Position numbers and translations under genes: made by a program. A DNA stretch of 64,000 bases from Hymenopellis radicata (taxonomy: Eukaryota; Basidiomycota; Agaricomycetes; Agaricales; Physalacriaceae), in NCBI GenBank assembly GCA_015501595.1, contig JADNRX010000134.1:1-64000 (forward strand). The letters run 5' to 3'. The stretch's first letter is position 1. Each line of letters opens with the position of its first letter. The notes below the pieces were generated by a model that saw only the letters and a list, made by a program, of their open reading frames with translations, was not told where the DNA came from and ran no database searches. Below, one piece after another: positions 34,958 to 46,261 of this stretch.

Positions 34958-36724
34958 TCAGCGCCTCCATCCTCCCCACCTCCAGCCCCACCTCGGCGGT
35001 AACCAAGGGACAATCCGCCCATGACACCTCTGCGGATCCATTCTCTCCACATGTAACCCCGCCTCCTGCTTCGTCCACGCCTCGACAATAGCGCAGCAAT
35101 AACACATCTTACGACTCGAGCCAATGTGTGGCGTGTGTACGACGCGGGATATGAGCTGGGTAAAGGAACGTTTAGTCAGAGGGAGACGGTGAGCGAAAAG
35201 GAAGAGGACGTACGTTGCCGGAACGACTATCAAACTGCTCTGCAAATTCGCCTGCTGATTGACAGTACGCCCGCTTCATACACATAATCGCCGTCTCGGG
35301 ATGTATCGCGGCGGAGACGCGACGATCTTTTAGTACAGCGACCCAAGGTTCCGATTCATCTACATCCTCAATGTAGATTGAAATGATCTTCGCTAGAGAG
35401 GTGTACGACGGTCGGGATAGCGGGTCCACGGTGTTGAGATACACGACGTCCACGGTCATATCGTTTATGTTTATATCTGGCGGAAGCGAAGTGTGATGAT
35501 GGTGCCGATGAAAATAGAGTAGCTTCGCATGGAGAGCGACATCGATGATGTCTGAGAGATAGTTGGCGACTAGGCGCTGCATGCAAGTTGGGAGTGGGTA
35601 ATATTCATGCCCTGCGTCATCATGAGGCGCTGCTTGAAGCGTTAGTTGAATAAGTTCAGATTGAAAGCTATGAAACGAACCTATAGCATGCGCGCTCCTA
35701 TGACACGTCTTTAACTTCACAGCCAACGACGACTTATTGAACACGGACTGCATCTTCTCATATTCGAAGAATCTCTTGAAAGCATGCAGCGCCTCCACAA
35801 GAAAGAACAATTCACTCGGCTTCGAGTTCGGGTTCCCAAACGCGAGATAAGCGTAGCCCAAAAGGATGCCAAGACCATTAATCCACCGCGGGATATTGGC
35901 GTTGGTTATTGACACCGTGTTGGCCTTCTTGTCCCACACCCCCACAACAATCTGGGCGATGAACTTGCCCAAAGGTGTCTTCACCGGCCAAAGTACGCCT
36001 TCCTTGGGCAGTAGCGTATAGTCCTTCGAGCTGTCGGAGCCCATCCACGCGCAGAATATCTCCCGAAAGCCACTCGTGTGATCTGGGAAAATGCGGTCCG
36101 AGGCGGTAATCTTCTGCCGTACTTCAGTCGCGCGTTCTTTGAGGATGCTGGGGCGCGCGTCGGGTTGCGATAGCCTTTCAGGTGAAAGTTGTTTTCGAAT
36201 GTGTTCCGAGATGGTGTCGTACTCAGACCTGGGAGCTGTTGAGCTTGGAGACGCAAGTAGACAGGAACGTACATGGAGTCTTTGAAAAATGATTTAGGTA
36301 TGGAGTCTGGCGTTCCGACAAGAGTGATTTCTACACGGGCGCATCAGTCTCACGAATATAGGCAGATGATTTGACGAACCAGAGTCGGACCATGTAGACG
36401 CTAGAATGATGGGCGCGTTCAACGAAAGACAAATCATTTCGATACTTGGGAGAACGTACCGCTACTATCATAATGGTCTTCCTCGACAGCAATCACTAGC
36501 TCTAGATGATTAGCGCCCGCTAAGCCACCCGTAACAGCCACAGCCTTGTCTGTGGTGCACAGAGACTTGGCTAGCGAGCGCACGAAACCTGCTTTCTCCG
36601 CTTTAAATGGCGGAGGCGGCATGTAAGACGTGACGTCGATCCCATCCTGGCGGTAATGCTCCAAGACCGCCAGCAGGGACGTGAGGTTCGCGATATCGAG
36701 GCGTAGAGCATCGAGCATGGGCAT
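34958..36724 (-). CDS. Predicted OTT_1508-type nucleic-acid deaminase family protein
   Basis: Six exons (36724-36460, 36400-36380, 36330-36273, 36228-35681, 35632-35214, 35155-34958) sum to 1,509 nt, 502 aa. The second exon is only 21 nt. Near the C-terminus the protein has an HxE motif (IHPETAIM, H408/E410), followed 45 residues later by HIGSSRKMCYCC (C455/C458). HxE plus CxxC is the zinc-site pattern of the cytidine-deaminase fold, and the 'IGSS+xxCyxC' context resembles fungal OTT_1508-like deaminases. The long N-terminal region is mostly helical and unassigned. The catalytic assignment is an inference from motif order and spacing; substrate unknown. The tail after CYCC is unusually Trp/Arg-rich. 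Confidence 0.6.
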
Positions 36725-37194
36725 GGTGAAAGGATGGTGGTAGTTCACTCAAGATGACCATGGACGGATAAGGAAACGAGTGTTGCAGTCATAGTCCATT
36801 GTCCTTTGTGCTGACCCTGATCATAACCCAGAACACGTTATGATCCCTTTGGAGAGAACAATTAGAGTTGCCGGTCGTTAACAAAGGGCATATGCCATTA
36901 CCTTTATCAACAAGCCGTGTGTTTCCGCCACCGCCACTTACATATGTACTCAGAAAGGCGTGCTAATAGGGAAACGCCTCTGGAAACGAATCTGGAGAGA
37001 ACAGGCAAAACTGGCCACTGACTAGCCTCCTGGCCTCACATATAGCGGGATATATTACACTGTTCCATTATCAGCGCAAATCGTGGGTGAAGGGGAAACC
37101 ACTCACCGTTTATAGGAAGTGTCAGCGTCAAGTAACATCAGAGCATAAGTACGACAGGAAGAAATAAATATTGCAGTTTCACCATGTGCATTTT
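36725..37194. other. Intergenic stretch between two minus-strand genes
   Basis: No coding signal. It contains the 5' region of the deaminase-like gene and the 3' region of the glucosidase gene; nothing else recognised. Confidence 0.5.
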
Positions 37195-40100
37195 CTAAGC
37201 TTCGACCACAATCTTCCAGTCCCTCGTAACCAACACCCTCGGATCCTTGATCGTCAGCACACCCGGCTCCTTCCCCTTGCCTGCCTCAAACGCCCATACC
37301 AGCTCCTCACTCTCGCCCTCAACCTTCACAGATTTGGGCTTCACACCCACGCCCAACACAACCACCTTCTCCACCCTCACCCCGCGCTGCTCCAGCTCCT
37401 TCTCATGCGCACCTCCTCTAGAGTTCCCCACTGCGGTACTGCTCAGCTTCAACCCCTTCTTGCCATGCTTCTCAGCAGTGAACTGGCGCCAGACGTAATC
37501 GCCCTGCTCGTAGCTGTACCCTTCCCCGTCATCGAGGTAAAGCTCGCCCGAGGCAGAGTAACCGCTCTTGTCAAGTGCAACGCGCAACGTGAACGGATCA
37601 TAGGCCATGAGAGGTGCCGATCGTCTCGGGCGCTCACGCAGTGGAAGGATGGTGCCACCGCGAATGTAGATCGGGATCGTCGACAATTCAACGGGGATGG
37701 TAAACGTCTTTCCCTTCGACGACCCGTGATACGGCTGGTTCGTGAAGTAGTCGTAGTAGACTTGGTCCTCGGCGAGGTAGACCGTCGTCTCCGTAACATC
37801 CTTCTGGGTGACTGGCTTCACAAGGAGCGTCGAGCCCACGTAGAACTGATCGTCCATTGAAAATCCGGCAGTATCTTTGGGGAACATAGCGTATTGAGGT
37901 CTAATGAGACGAGTCAGCCTTTGAAGAGATTGAGTAGGTGTCAGCATACCTGAGGATAGGCATCCCAGTCCTTGAAGCCTCCCAGAAAGTCGTATACCAC
38001 AACGGCATCATCGTATATCTTAGGCGCAGAATGTCTTTAATCATACCCTTGTACGGCTCGTCCAACAAGTACGGCTCACGCCTCTTCGTGTCAAGGTGTG
38101 CATGTGCCCTGAAGAAGGGGTTGAACGCGCCGAGCTGATACCAGCGCACGAGCATATCGGGTTCGGGGTTACCGAAGAAGCCACCGACGTCGGCTAGAAT
38201 GCAAAAAATGAGTATAATAATATGCAGTAATTCAGTCACTTACATCCAGAAAATGTCATCCCGGAAATGCCGTTTGCCAGGACCATCTGCAGCCCGACGG
38301 TCATATGGTCCCAGGTACCCAAGTTGTCGCCAGTCCACATCGCACCGAAACGCTGAGAGCCAGCGTAGAACGACCGGGTAAGGACAAAAGGCCGCTTATT
38401 CGGAGTCGTTCGCTCTTTGACAGCTTGAGAAGAAAGGTTGTGCTACCAAACAAAAGATGAATATATGAAAGCACTGACAGAAAGTAAGAACTTACGAAGA
38501 GCATCCCGTTAATGTTATGCACATCACGGTGTTCCCATCCACCGTAATGGATGTTATCCCTTGGCATCGAAATTTCGGGACCATTAAAGATAGCAGGCTA
38601 CAAACATTCGGTGCATGCTTAGAAAGAACAGTTGAAGGGATCCATACCTCATTCATATCGTTCCAGATATGAATCGCGTCAGTACTTTGTGTCCACGACC
38701 ACCCCTCTCCCTTGTTGTCAAATTTAAACAGTCCCTTCCACCAATCCCACGACGCTGGATTGAAAAAGTCGATCCACGAGCTGCTTCCAGACCAGCACCA
38801 TCCTTCATACTCTCCCTCTCCGCTCGGCGGCATGGCAAGAAGCTCCCGTTCCGACGCCTCTTGATAAACGGGATAGTTAGACGAACGCTTCAAATGCGGG
38901 TCGACAATGACAACCATATGGCGCCCCAGCGCCGCGACATCGTTCGTCATCTCCACAGGATCTGGGAACAATTTCTCGTCCCACATGAAATATTTATGTT
39001 CGTCCGCGTACTCGATATCGAGCCAAAACACGTCGACCGGGAGGTCTTCCTCGTCGAACCGCCTCTGCACAGAGCGTATGTCGTCCGAACTGACATAATT
39101 CCATCGGCACTGGTGGTATCCCAGACTCCACTGTGCTGGAAGCGGCGCTGTACCGGTCAGCCGTGTGTATTGGGCGAAAATATCTGCTGGAGTGGGACCA
39201 GGGAGAAGGAATATGTCGATGATACCGGACTCGGATATCCAGTGCGTATTGGTCGACTTATCAGAGGGATGGAAGAGGTCGATCCAGGTTTCCGACGCGA
39301 CGGCGTTGAACACTCCAACAGTGGACTGAGCAGAGTGGGCCTGCATGAAAGGGATGGAGCCGTAAAGTGACATGGTCGAGGACGCAAGGTATTCGAAGAC
39401 ATCCGCATTATACAGGCGGTATGGGTCGGTAAATGTGGGTTCTTCGCCAGTGGTAGAAGGGAGAGCGAGATGCGTGGCATGCTGGGGAATACCGTATACA
39501 GTACCATGATTTGGGAATGTTATGTCGATAGAGAAGGATTCGGGACCTGCAAAGAATAAGTAAAAGTCAGAGAGGGATGAATGAAACTTACCCTTTGGCT
39601 TGGAATCCGTCCAGGTGTTGAATTTCTCCTCCCAAAACGCATCCTCCTCTGCGCCCTCAAACCAAGCTCGTGGGTTCTCGACCTCGACGACAGTCTGAGC
39701 TTCGTCGCCGTCAGCCTTAACATCCTCTTCCTCCTTCGCTGCCTGGGTGCGGAAGTGTTCCATGTGCAGCAGACCCTCGCCGTTGAGAACAATCTGCTGC
39801 TTGCCATTACGCAGCAGTGTCACCGTGAGCGGCGCATAGCCAACGACGACGCTCACGTCGCCATATGTGGCTTTGAGATCCTTCTTGCCCGCGACCCACT
39901 GCACATCCTTGCTAATTGCAGGCTCCGAGACCAGCGCCCACGACGCCGCCTCATCGTACCGCTTCCGCAGACCGTCTTTCTCGTCCATTCTGACGCGTAC
40001 AACGCCATCGTCGTGCACTCGCACATCGAGCTCAAAGTTGATGTCTGGGTAAAGGGCGGATTTCACCAGAGCCGTCGCAGCGGCCTGCTCAGGAGATATG

Positions 40101-40293
40101 GATATCGACGAGCTGTCCACAGAGTACGGCGACCGCCATGAGGAGCCCGCCTCCTTGGCGCGTGAAGAGAGAGCGCGTCCACGTCGACAGAATCCAGACT
40201 TGTCGCAGGTTTTGAAATCGTTGGCCTTGACAGCGTTCGCTTCGTCTGTTAGTAGCGCAAGGAGTAGAGTCCCAGAAGCCCGATGGTGCGCAT
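37195..40293 (-). CDS. Glucosidase II alpha subunit (GH31)
   Basis: ER enzyme that trims the two inner glucoses from N-glycans during calnexin-cycle quality control; it works with a beta subunit that provides ER retention. The N-terminal block [20 protein letters not shown] is diagnostic. The GH31 nucleophile motif is WNDMNEP (split by an intron after Glu), and the acid/base segment is [18 protein letters not shown]. Other family blocks seen are [33 protein letters not shown] and [11 protein letters not shown]. Introns are short GT-AG, at least five. The likely start MRTIGLLG (40293) lies in a different frame from the hydrophobic [12 protein letters not shown] that should complete the signal peptide; one base appears missing near 40260-40275. 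The stop at 37195 follows …DWKIVVEA, a normal end without HDEL. Confidence 0.92.
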
Positions 40294-41022
40294 GTCGTGC
40301 CCGCCGTCGTGCTCGTCGTTTGTGGAGGTCGGCTGCAAGTCGTGAAGGACACGTTAAATGTTTGGTCCGGATTTGGCGTAAGCCCCTAAGTGTGACGACA
40401 TTCCTCAGGGCCGGGCCGCCTCAGTGGTACCTCTGTGGCGCAGGGAACAAACAAGGAAAGGAAGGGGAGAACGATGAAATGTGCTCTGTATATATACTCG
40501 CGGAACGTTATCAAACCTAACTCTGTGGCGCTGGAGCAGGATAACCAAAAGCGAACGTGTAGGCGCACGAAAAAGCGCAGAAGTTCGACGTGGCGAGGTC
40601 ACAGTATCGCGACCCATGACGACAAGGAACGGTGCGCCAACAAATTCCTATCTGGTGCTCAATTGGTGGCAACTTTTCCGCGAGAGTTCTGTCGTTGCAG
40701 TGCGGCACAGATCTTTGTACAATGCATTATTTTCTTCCCAGCTTGGCCTCGGAAAAACACCATACATCCAGAGCTTTATTCGTTCGTACTCGACGACCGC
40801 CGTCCGCGCCGCGAACTGCTCAATCCTACTAGAGCGCCGAAATCTACACGTACTATATCAGTAGTCTTGGATCATTATCCTTCCCGAGAGCTAAACACTG
40901 GACGAATCTTGAATCGATACGCTGGTCTCTAGATTCTACAGACTGAGATATATACCAGAACGTTAACGTGTCGTGATTTTAAAAATACAATAGAACTCAT
41001 ATTAGCCGTAAAGTAGAGCCAT
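40294..41022. other. Intergenic stretch, 40294-41022
   Basis: Overlapping ORFs on both strands without domains. It contains the glucosidase promoter side and the 3' flank of the small YPQG-motif gene. Nothing else seen. Confidence 0.45.
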
Positions 41023-41553
41023 CTAATCCCTCTTGAAACGGTACGGATGCACCTGAGTTCCTTCAGGCAAGTTGCGTTGGTCGCGGAAAGGCGGCATAGC
41101 CGTCCCGATGACCAGGATGGCTCTCGTATCGGCAGGTACTGGCAGCGGGTACTTGCTTCCTTGGGGGTAAACAACAATCAACGCCTCTGCTTCTTCCCAA
41201 CGACACGGTCTGAGATTGCACTCTGTGTTGGACTTCCGCGTCAAAGCAGATACACCAGAGTGAACTTGGCGAGTCTGACGGTGGGGAATCTGCTGCGGAG
41301 GGGATGGGGCATACGGTTGTGGGTAGTACAACGGCGAAGAGGGGCCTTGCCGAGGTATCGACGGCGCATACGGTGACTGCATGTGTCGAGGCGACATTGG
41401 TGGGGTCAACAGGTGCTAAAGACATGCGTAAGCGCTATATCAGATGCTCTTCAAGAAGAGGGAACTTACCGAAGGATTGTGGTCCCTCTGGCTGAGGTAC
41501 AACAAATCCAGGGAACGCAATGGAGGTAGAGTGACATTAGATGGGGCATTCAT
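41023..41553 (-). CDS. Small Pro-rich protein with YPQG…LPEGT motif, paralogue 2
   Basis: Exons 41553-41470 and 41415-41023 give 158 aa, starting MNAPSNVTLPPLRSLDLLYL. The middle is Pro/Tyr/Gln-rich (PRHMQSPYAPS, YYPQPYAPSPPQQIP). The C-terminal ~52 residues (VYPQGSKYPLPVPADTRAIL … RNLPEGTQVHPYRFKRD) match the protein at 31716-32024. A TATATAAG box lies about 95 bases upstream on the minus strand (near 41650). I do not recognise the domain. Two copies 9 kb apart with a conserved core suggest a real small-protein family; the HMG-box tandem pair lies between them. Confidence 0.65.
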
Positions 41554-42684
41554 CGTCGTAAGATATGCAAAGCCGGTTTGCGTGTATGAATAAGAATAGT
41601 AGGTGACAGTTACAAGTTTATGAGTAGCTTTCGTCGGGTTCGGCGCCTTATATAGTCCCACTACGCGTGCCAACAAAGGGCTTTTCAAATTTCAATCGAC
41701 GCGAGCAAATCAGGGTCGTTGGGTTGGCCATAAAGGGGAGGTGCTGAGATGCCAGCAATACGCCATTGTTAATCGTATAAGGAACAATGGGAGGCCAGAA
41801 GAGTGCTCGCAGTGAAGACAATGGCAATGGTGGCGTAAGGCAAGACACGTCGGCAGACGCCGAAGTCTGTGACAATGTTTGAGTCGTGACATTCTCGTTT
41901 CTCTTGACTTAGCACGCCTATGTGTCGGTGATGATAAAGCTATGGAACGAGAAGGATTCAATCGAGTCTCCAGGACTCGGAGTTTGCGGCGCTGAAGACG
42001 AGCACGGTAGTCGCCGCTCCGCACCTCAGGCTCCGAAGTATACGAAGAAAGAAAACATGCCATGCTAGTACGGCGCACATGCATATGATGACCATACAAT
42101 GGCTCGAATCATGCTCACCAAATCTTTTAATGGAAGAGCATATGGAAGTCTTCGCAGCTGTTTAGCATTATCGAAACTTATTCTGCGCCTCTGTGAAGAA
42201 GTCTTGGGTCTGACTCTCGTCGACCATTTTGAGATACATTCCACTTTACATGCGCAGGCTAGGAAAAATGCTGAATCATTCTGCTAACTTCCTCCTGATC
42301 AGGGTTCCCTGTACATCTGTCCGTCATCCCGTCGGCGCTTTATCATCTTAGGTCTGTTTATTTCTCGTCTACATGCCGTGGCACAAAAACCTAAACACCT
42401 TACGTACGCTTTGAACCCTCCTTGTGCTAAAGATCTCTCTACTGCTAGTACCAACATCCCCTGAACACTACCCGTTCAACAAAATAGAGCTTAATAGTAG
42501 TAGTAACAGCTGTAAGGATGGAACGCAAAACCGATGCTCATTAGGAACACAGAATGTAAGAAGTATTAGGAAGTCCGTCATTTGAGTAGTAGTAGTCAAG
42601 TCATGCAGGAATCCGGGGAGGTGCTCCGAGTCGACGATAGTGTGAGCAAGAGAGAGTTCCGAATATGCAGTCGGCAAGATCGTG
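41554..42684. other. Intergenic stretch, 41554-42684
   Basis: Apart from the TATATAAG promoter element of the small gene near 41650, no feature is recognised. ORFs here are short and unsupported. Confidence 0.45.
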
Positions 42685-44420
42685 CTAGAGCCTACCGAAT
42701 AACTTATGTCGAAGCCTCTCAAGGAGCGAGCCACTAGGTTCGCGTCGTGGCGAACTGGGAGAATCGAGAACGTCGGCTTCGGTGGTACTGGCGGCAAGCA
42801 AAGAGTGACATCCAAAGAACGTACCGAGCTTCTTAAGAGGTACAGTGAGTCGACTTACCCAACTACATTTGGCAATTGTTGGGACATCTTCAGCGCGGCG
42901 GCATTAGGATTAAATGGGAATATAGCGCGTAGGATAAACATACCAGTTGACTCATCCTCTGTATTTGATTCAGGCTTGGACAACACCAACATAGACTCCC
43001 TCTCGCGTTGAAATACCGCGGCCAAAGCTTCCATGTGCTGAGGACGGGCATCCGGAAGGCAGAGCATCTGGAGGTGCGTGCGCTTTACGATTGCATCGTC
43101 TGCACCCTCTTTATCCTGCTTCTCCCCACGAGCCATAATATCCGTAAACATTTGTTCCATCTTGATGTTAATCTCCCTTTCCCACGTAATATACTCCACG
43201 CGGTCAGGCATTTTGGTAAGAGGTGCGTTGGAGACCTTTCGTGGTTCCAGGTCTAGAGCTGCAGTCAGACGCTCTCGGGGATCGACAGAGGGAGGTGTAT
43301 CGGCATTGGAGTGAGCCTGCGTAGGTGACGCAGAGGGTTTCGGTGAAGTCGAATCATCCAAAAGCAATGATCGTGTGGGTTCCTCGTAATCAGACGACCA
43401 ATCGCTTGCTTCCGTCTGACCATTGCCGTGAATACGTGGCGACGGTGGGGCACTACCTTCTGTGGGCTCAGGCTGGTCGATGGGCTTGGGATCCGATGCA
43501 ACGCATGGTGCAGGGAAGAGCTCGTCATCGAGTTTCCTAGTTTCCTGCACCTTCTGGTGCACTCGTCGTTTCGCTTCCGTTTGTACCCTAAAGAACATGC
43601 TTCAACGAAAAAAAATTCAACAATCAAGCTGAAGAGATCATACTTCGTATAAGCCTCGCGCTCTTCCTGATACTCCCATGGGTTGCTGATGTCTTGGGCA
43701 GAGATTTTCTCGAGATCGAAGGAAAACTTAACGATGGGTGTCTCGTCTAACCACTCATCGTACGACATTGGTATCTGCAGAGAAGATACCGAAGCAATAG
43801 AGGAAGCACTGGAAGTGCCATTCACATTGTACGAAGAACGTGATGATCGTGTGTCATGTTCTGCTTCGTGGAGCTCCTGGTATGCGGCGTCAATTTCTTG
43901 ACGCCACTCAGCATCATGTTCGTTGAGTTCGATAAGGTGTACCGCCTCGACGTGAGGAACGAGCTGGTATTTACCATGGTCGCGAGTATCCTGCGTCTCA
44001 TATTGAATGCGTACAGTAGTTCGCGCGAGGGTAGGATGAAAACAATCTGGCCATGGGAGCGGGGGAGTGCAGTCCACTGGTTCGCGTTCGAGCGGATGAG
44101 GAGATGAATTAGACAGTATAGGGCAGGACATTTCAGGGAGCATGCTGTCCTCTGGTCCCGGGACCATTCCACGAGTTGAGACCAACATGATGTCCAGCGC
44201 GCACGGGTAATCCACGACTGGTATGCCTCCCTGCCACTTGACTAATGTTAAGATGGATCAAACAAGCATAGGAATGACTGACTTGGATTACGCATGCAAG
44301 GTACTGCTTGTTGTGCATTTCCTCACATGCTTTTGTGGCTATTGGATCCTCGAAGGTTGCGATGCTGGCAACGGGGTCAAGTTCAAACACAAAATACTCT
44401 CCGCGCAAAGGCAGGGACAT
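42685..44420 (-). CDS. Hypothetical 522 aa protein, acidic/Ser-rich
   Basis: Four exons (44420-44292, 44236-43644, 43587-42944, 42887-42685) sum to 1,569 nt in one frame, which supports the model. The protein starts MSLPLRGEYFVFELDPVASI. It contains a charged helical region around EWRQEIDAAYQELHEAEHD, a low-complexity Ser run, a kept-looking block VKFSFDLEKISAQDI…NPWEYQ, and a basic stretch EAKRRVHQKVQE. It ends LLERLRHKLFGRL. No signal peptide or transmembrane helix is evident. I recognise no domain. Likely a lineage-specific intracellular protein. Confidence 0.65.
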
Positions 44421-44940
44421 GGCCAGTGTAGATGGAAGTAAGACGCAAAGGAGGAGGAGGTGAGGGTGAGTCACACCTGGGCAATATGTGGGTGTGGTCA
44501 AAACGTGAGAAACGAGATCAACACTTCACTCGGGCTCTTCGGCCATCACCGCCAACCGCACAACCACGTTATTAATAACGCAGCTTGAACCACCACTGAA
44601 TTCTCCACTCTGCTCGCCTTTCAGAGGCTTCAAATGCCGTTGATCAGTAACGCATCTGGATAATCTGCGTTCGTACACCCGTTTTTATGGCTGAAGTTGT
44701 TCGTTGTGGAAACTTCCCAGCGTCCAACCAGCGTCTATCAGCGTCTGTCTGAATTAAGTTGACCATTTCGAGATATCATAGCTGTTATATCTGTCCATGT
44801 GCCCAACTGCAGCATGGAAATGCCCGAACTCAGCTCTCAACAGCAGCTTATGGCACTGATCCTGACTGCCCTCGTCCCCTTGGCCTCCGTCCCCACACAC
44901 CATACCCTCCGCACCCTCGAGACCAATTCCTCATTCACGC
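44421..44940. other. Intergenic stretch, 44421-44940
   Basis: Divergent promoter region between the 522 aa unknown on the minus strand and a weak plus-strand ORF. No specific element recognised. Confidence 0.4.
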
Positions 44941-45495
44941 ATGTCGAAAGAAAAACGTCCTAAGCTGAACTGGGATAACTCAAAATCCCCTCGGAATGCG
45001 AACAATGGTTGGTCTAACTCCATCCCCAATAAAACGACCGATTATGGGTCGGTTTTCGCCGTATCCGAGCCTCTCCTTCTTCCGGTGTACATGTTGTTGA
45101 ACGACGCAGCCACGAAAAGCCTGCGAGCGTGGAAGGATAACACGGTCGCAGGGCGAGAGGCGAGAGCTGCTTTGAGCCAGACCTCCGAACGAATCGTGCA
45201 AACGATTCAGAACATCACTCTTGCAGCCCAAACGAAGCAGCCACGTCCCGCTCTGTATGTGAAGACGGCGTCTAACCAGAGGGGTGGGACTAATGTCCAT
45301 AACATTCATCCGATCGGCTCGTTTGGGCATGCACGAGAACTCACTGGCCACATACGTGAATTCTGCTTTCCATTGTTACGAACCCGTCTACCCAACCGCC
45401 GCCGAATGATACACGCCTTTGGATTCACACTACGCCCGCTTGGAGGCTTCCAGCGGCGGACGCGACGAATGCATGGATGGTGGGACTTCCCATGA
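44941..45495 (+). CDS. Hypothetical ORF, weak support
   Basis: 184 aa ORF beginning MSKEKRPKLNWDNSKSPRN. The first two thirds look protein-like (LLLPVYMLLNDAATKSLRAW, SERIVQTIQNITLAAQ); the end is Arg-rich and may be intron or out-of-frame sequence. No domain recognised and no homologue in the window. It could equally be chance coding. Confidence 0.3.
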   Translation: MSKEKRPKLNWDNSKSPRNANNGWSNSIPNKTTDYGSVFAVSEPLLLPVYMLLNDAATKSLRAWKDNTVAGREARAALSQTSERIVQTIQNITLAAQTKQPRPALYVKTASNQRGGTNVHNIHPIGSFGHARELTGHIREFCFPLLRTRLPNRRRMIHAFGFTLRPLGGFQRRTRRMHGWWDFP

Positions 45496-46261
45496 CTACA
45501 CAGAGTGGAACGGCGCCAAATAACCCGTACACAATTGGTGGCCACCAGGTTCAGGTCTCCAGTACGGTGGCAGGTCATATCAGGCAACGAAGTTTGGGAC
45601 TATATGAAGTCTTCAGCAGACTGTGCACCACGAACGGACTAGCTGACTTTATATGCCTCTTTGAGGAAGAATTGAGGACTAGCTTCAATGTGCGTTTCAT
45701 GTTCCATTCTTTCCTCCTCCCTTGAACTCATCAATACAAAGGATTATGTGCAATCAGCGCACTACTGACTCGTTCCAACATATACTTATTGTCATTTCTC
45801 GGTGCCTACGGACTCGTGTTATTTCCTCATTTTACTCGGTCAAAGTTTTCTGTATGCTCAGCTTGTATCTGCCTACATTAGTAGTGATTTTTCCATGTAT
45901 AGTACTTCTTAGTTGTTTGACGAACAGCACTGGGTCAACTTGAAGGAACACAATCTTCGACGAGAGCGTCAGACAACCAACGTCGTAATTGGGAGAAATC
46001 ATACGCCTGCATTACGGCGCCACAGGACGGAACGAACGCCTACTCTCCCGTCTTCTGAGGGCATTCCCTCTGCCACCAACCAATCTTGTGGTGGGGAGCA
46101 ATGTGACAACGTCCACAAAATCCAACTCAGCCCCGCCAATGAAAATTTGAAACTCGGACAGCAGAAACGAGGTCCAAGGAAAATCATTATGCACTTAAGA
46201 ACAGCAAAGAATTGTGAGCAAAATTAAATATCATAATCGTTCAGCAAGATAAGAAACACCG
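45496..46261. other. Intergenic stretch, 45496-46261
   Basis: No supported feature; 3' flank of the membrane-protein gene on the minus strand. Confidence 0.4.

Noticed and set aside
37171..37860. 229 aa plus-strand ORF opposite glucosidase II alpha
   Set aside because: Antisense shadow of a conserved GH31 coding exon; His/Leu/Arg-rich with no domain.
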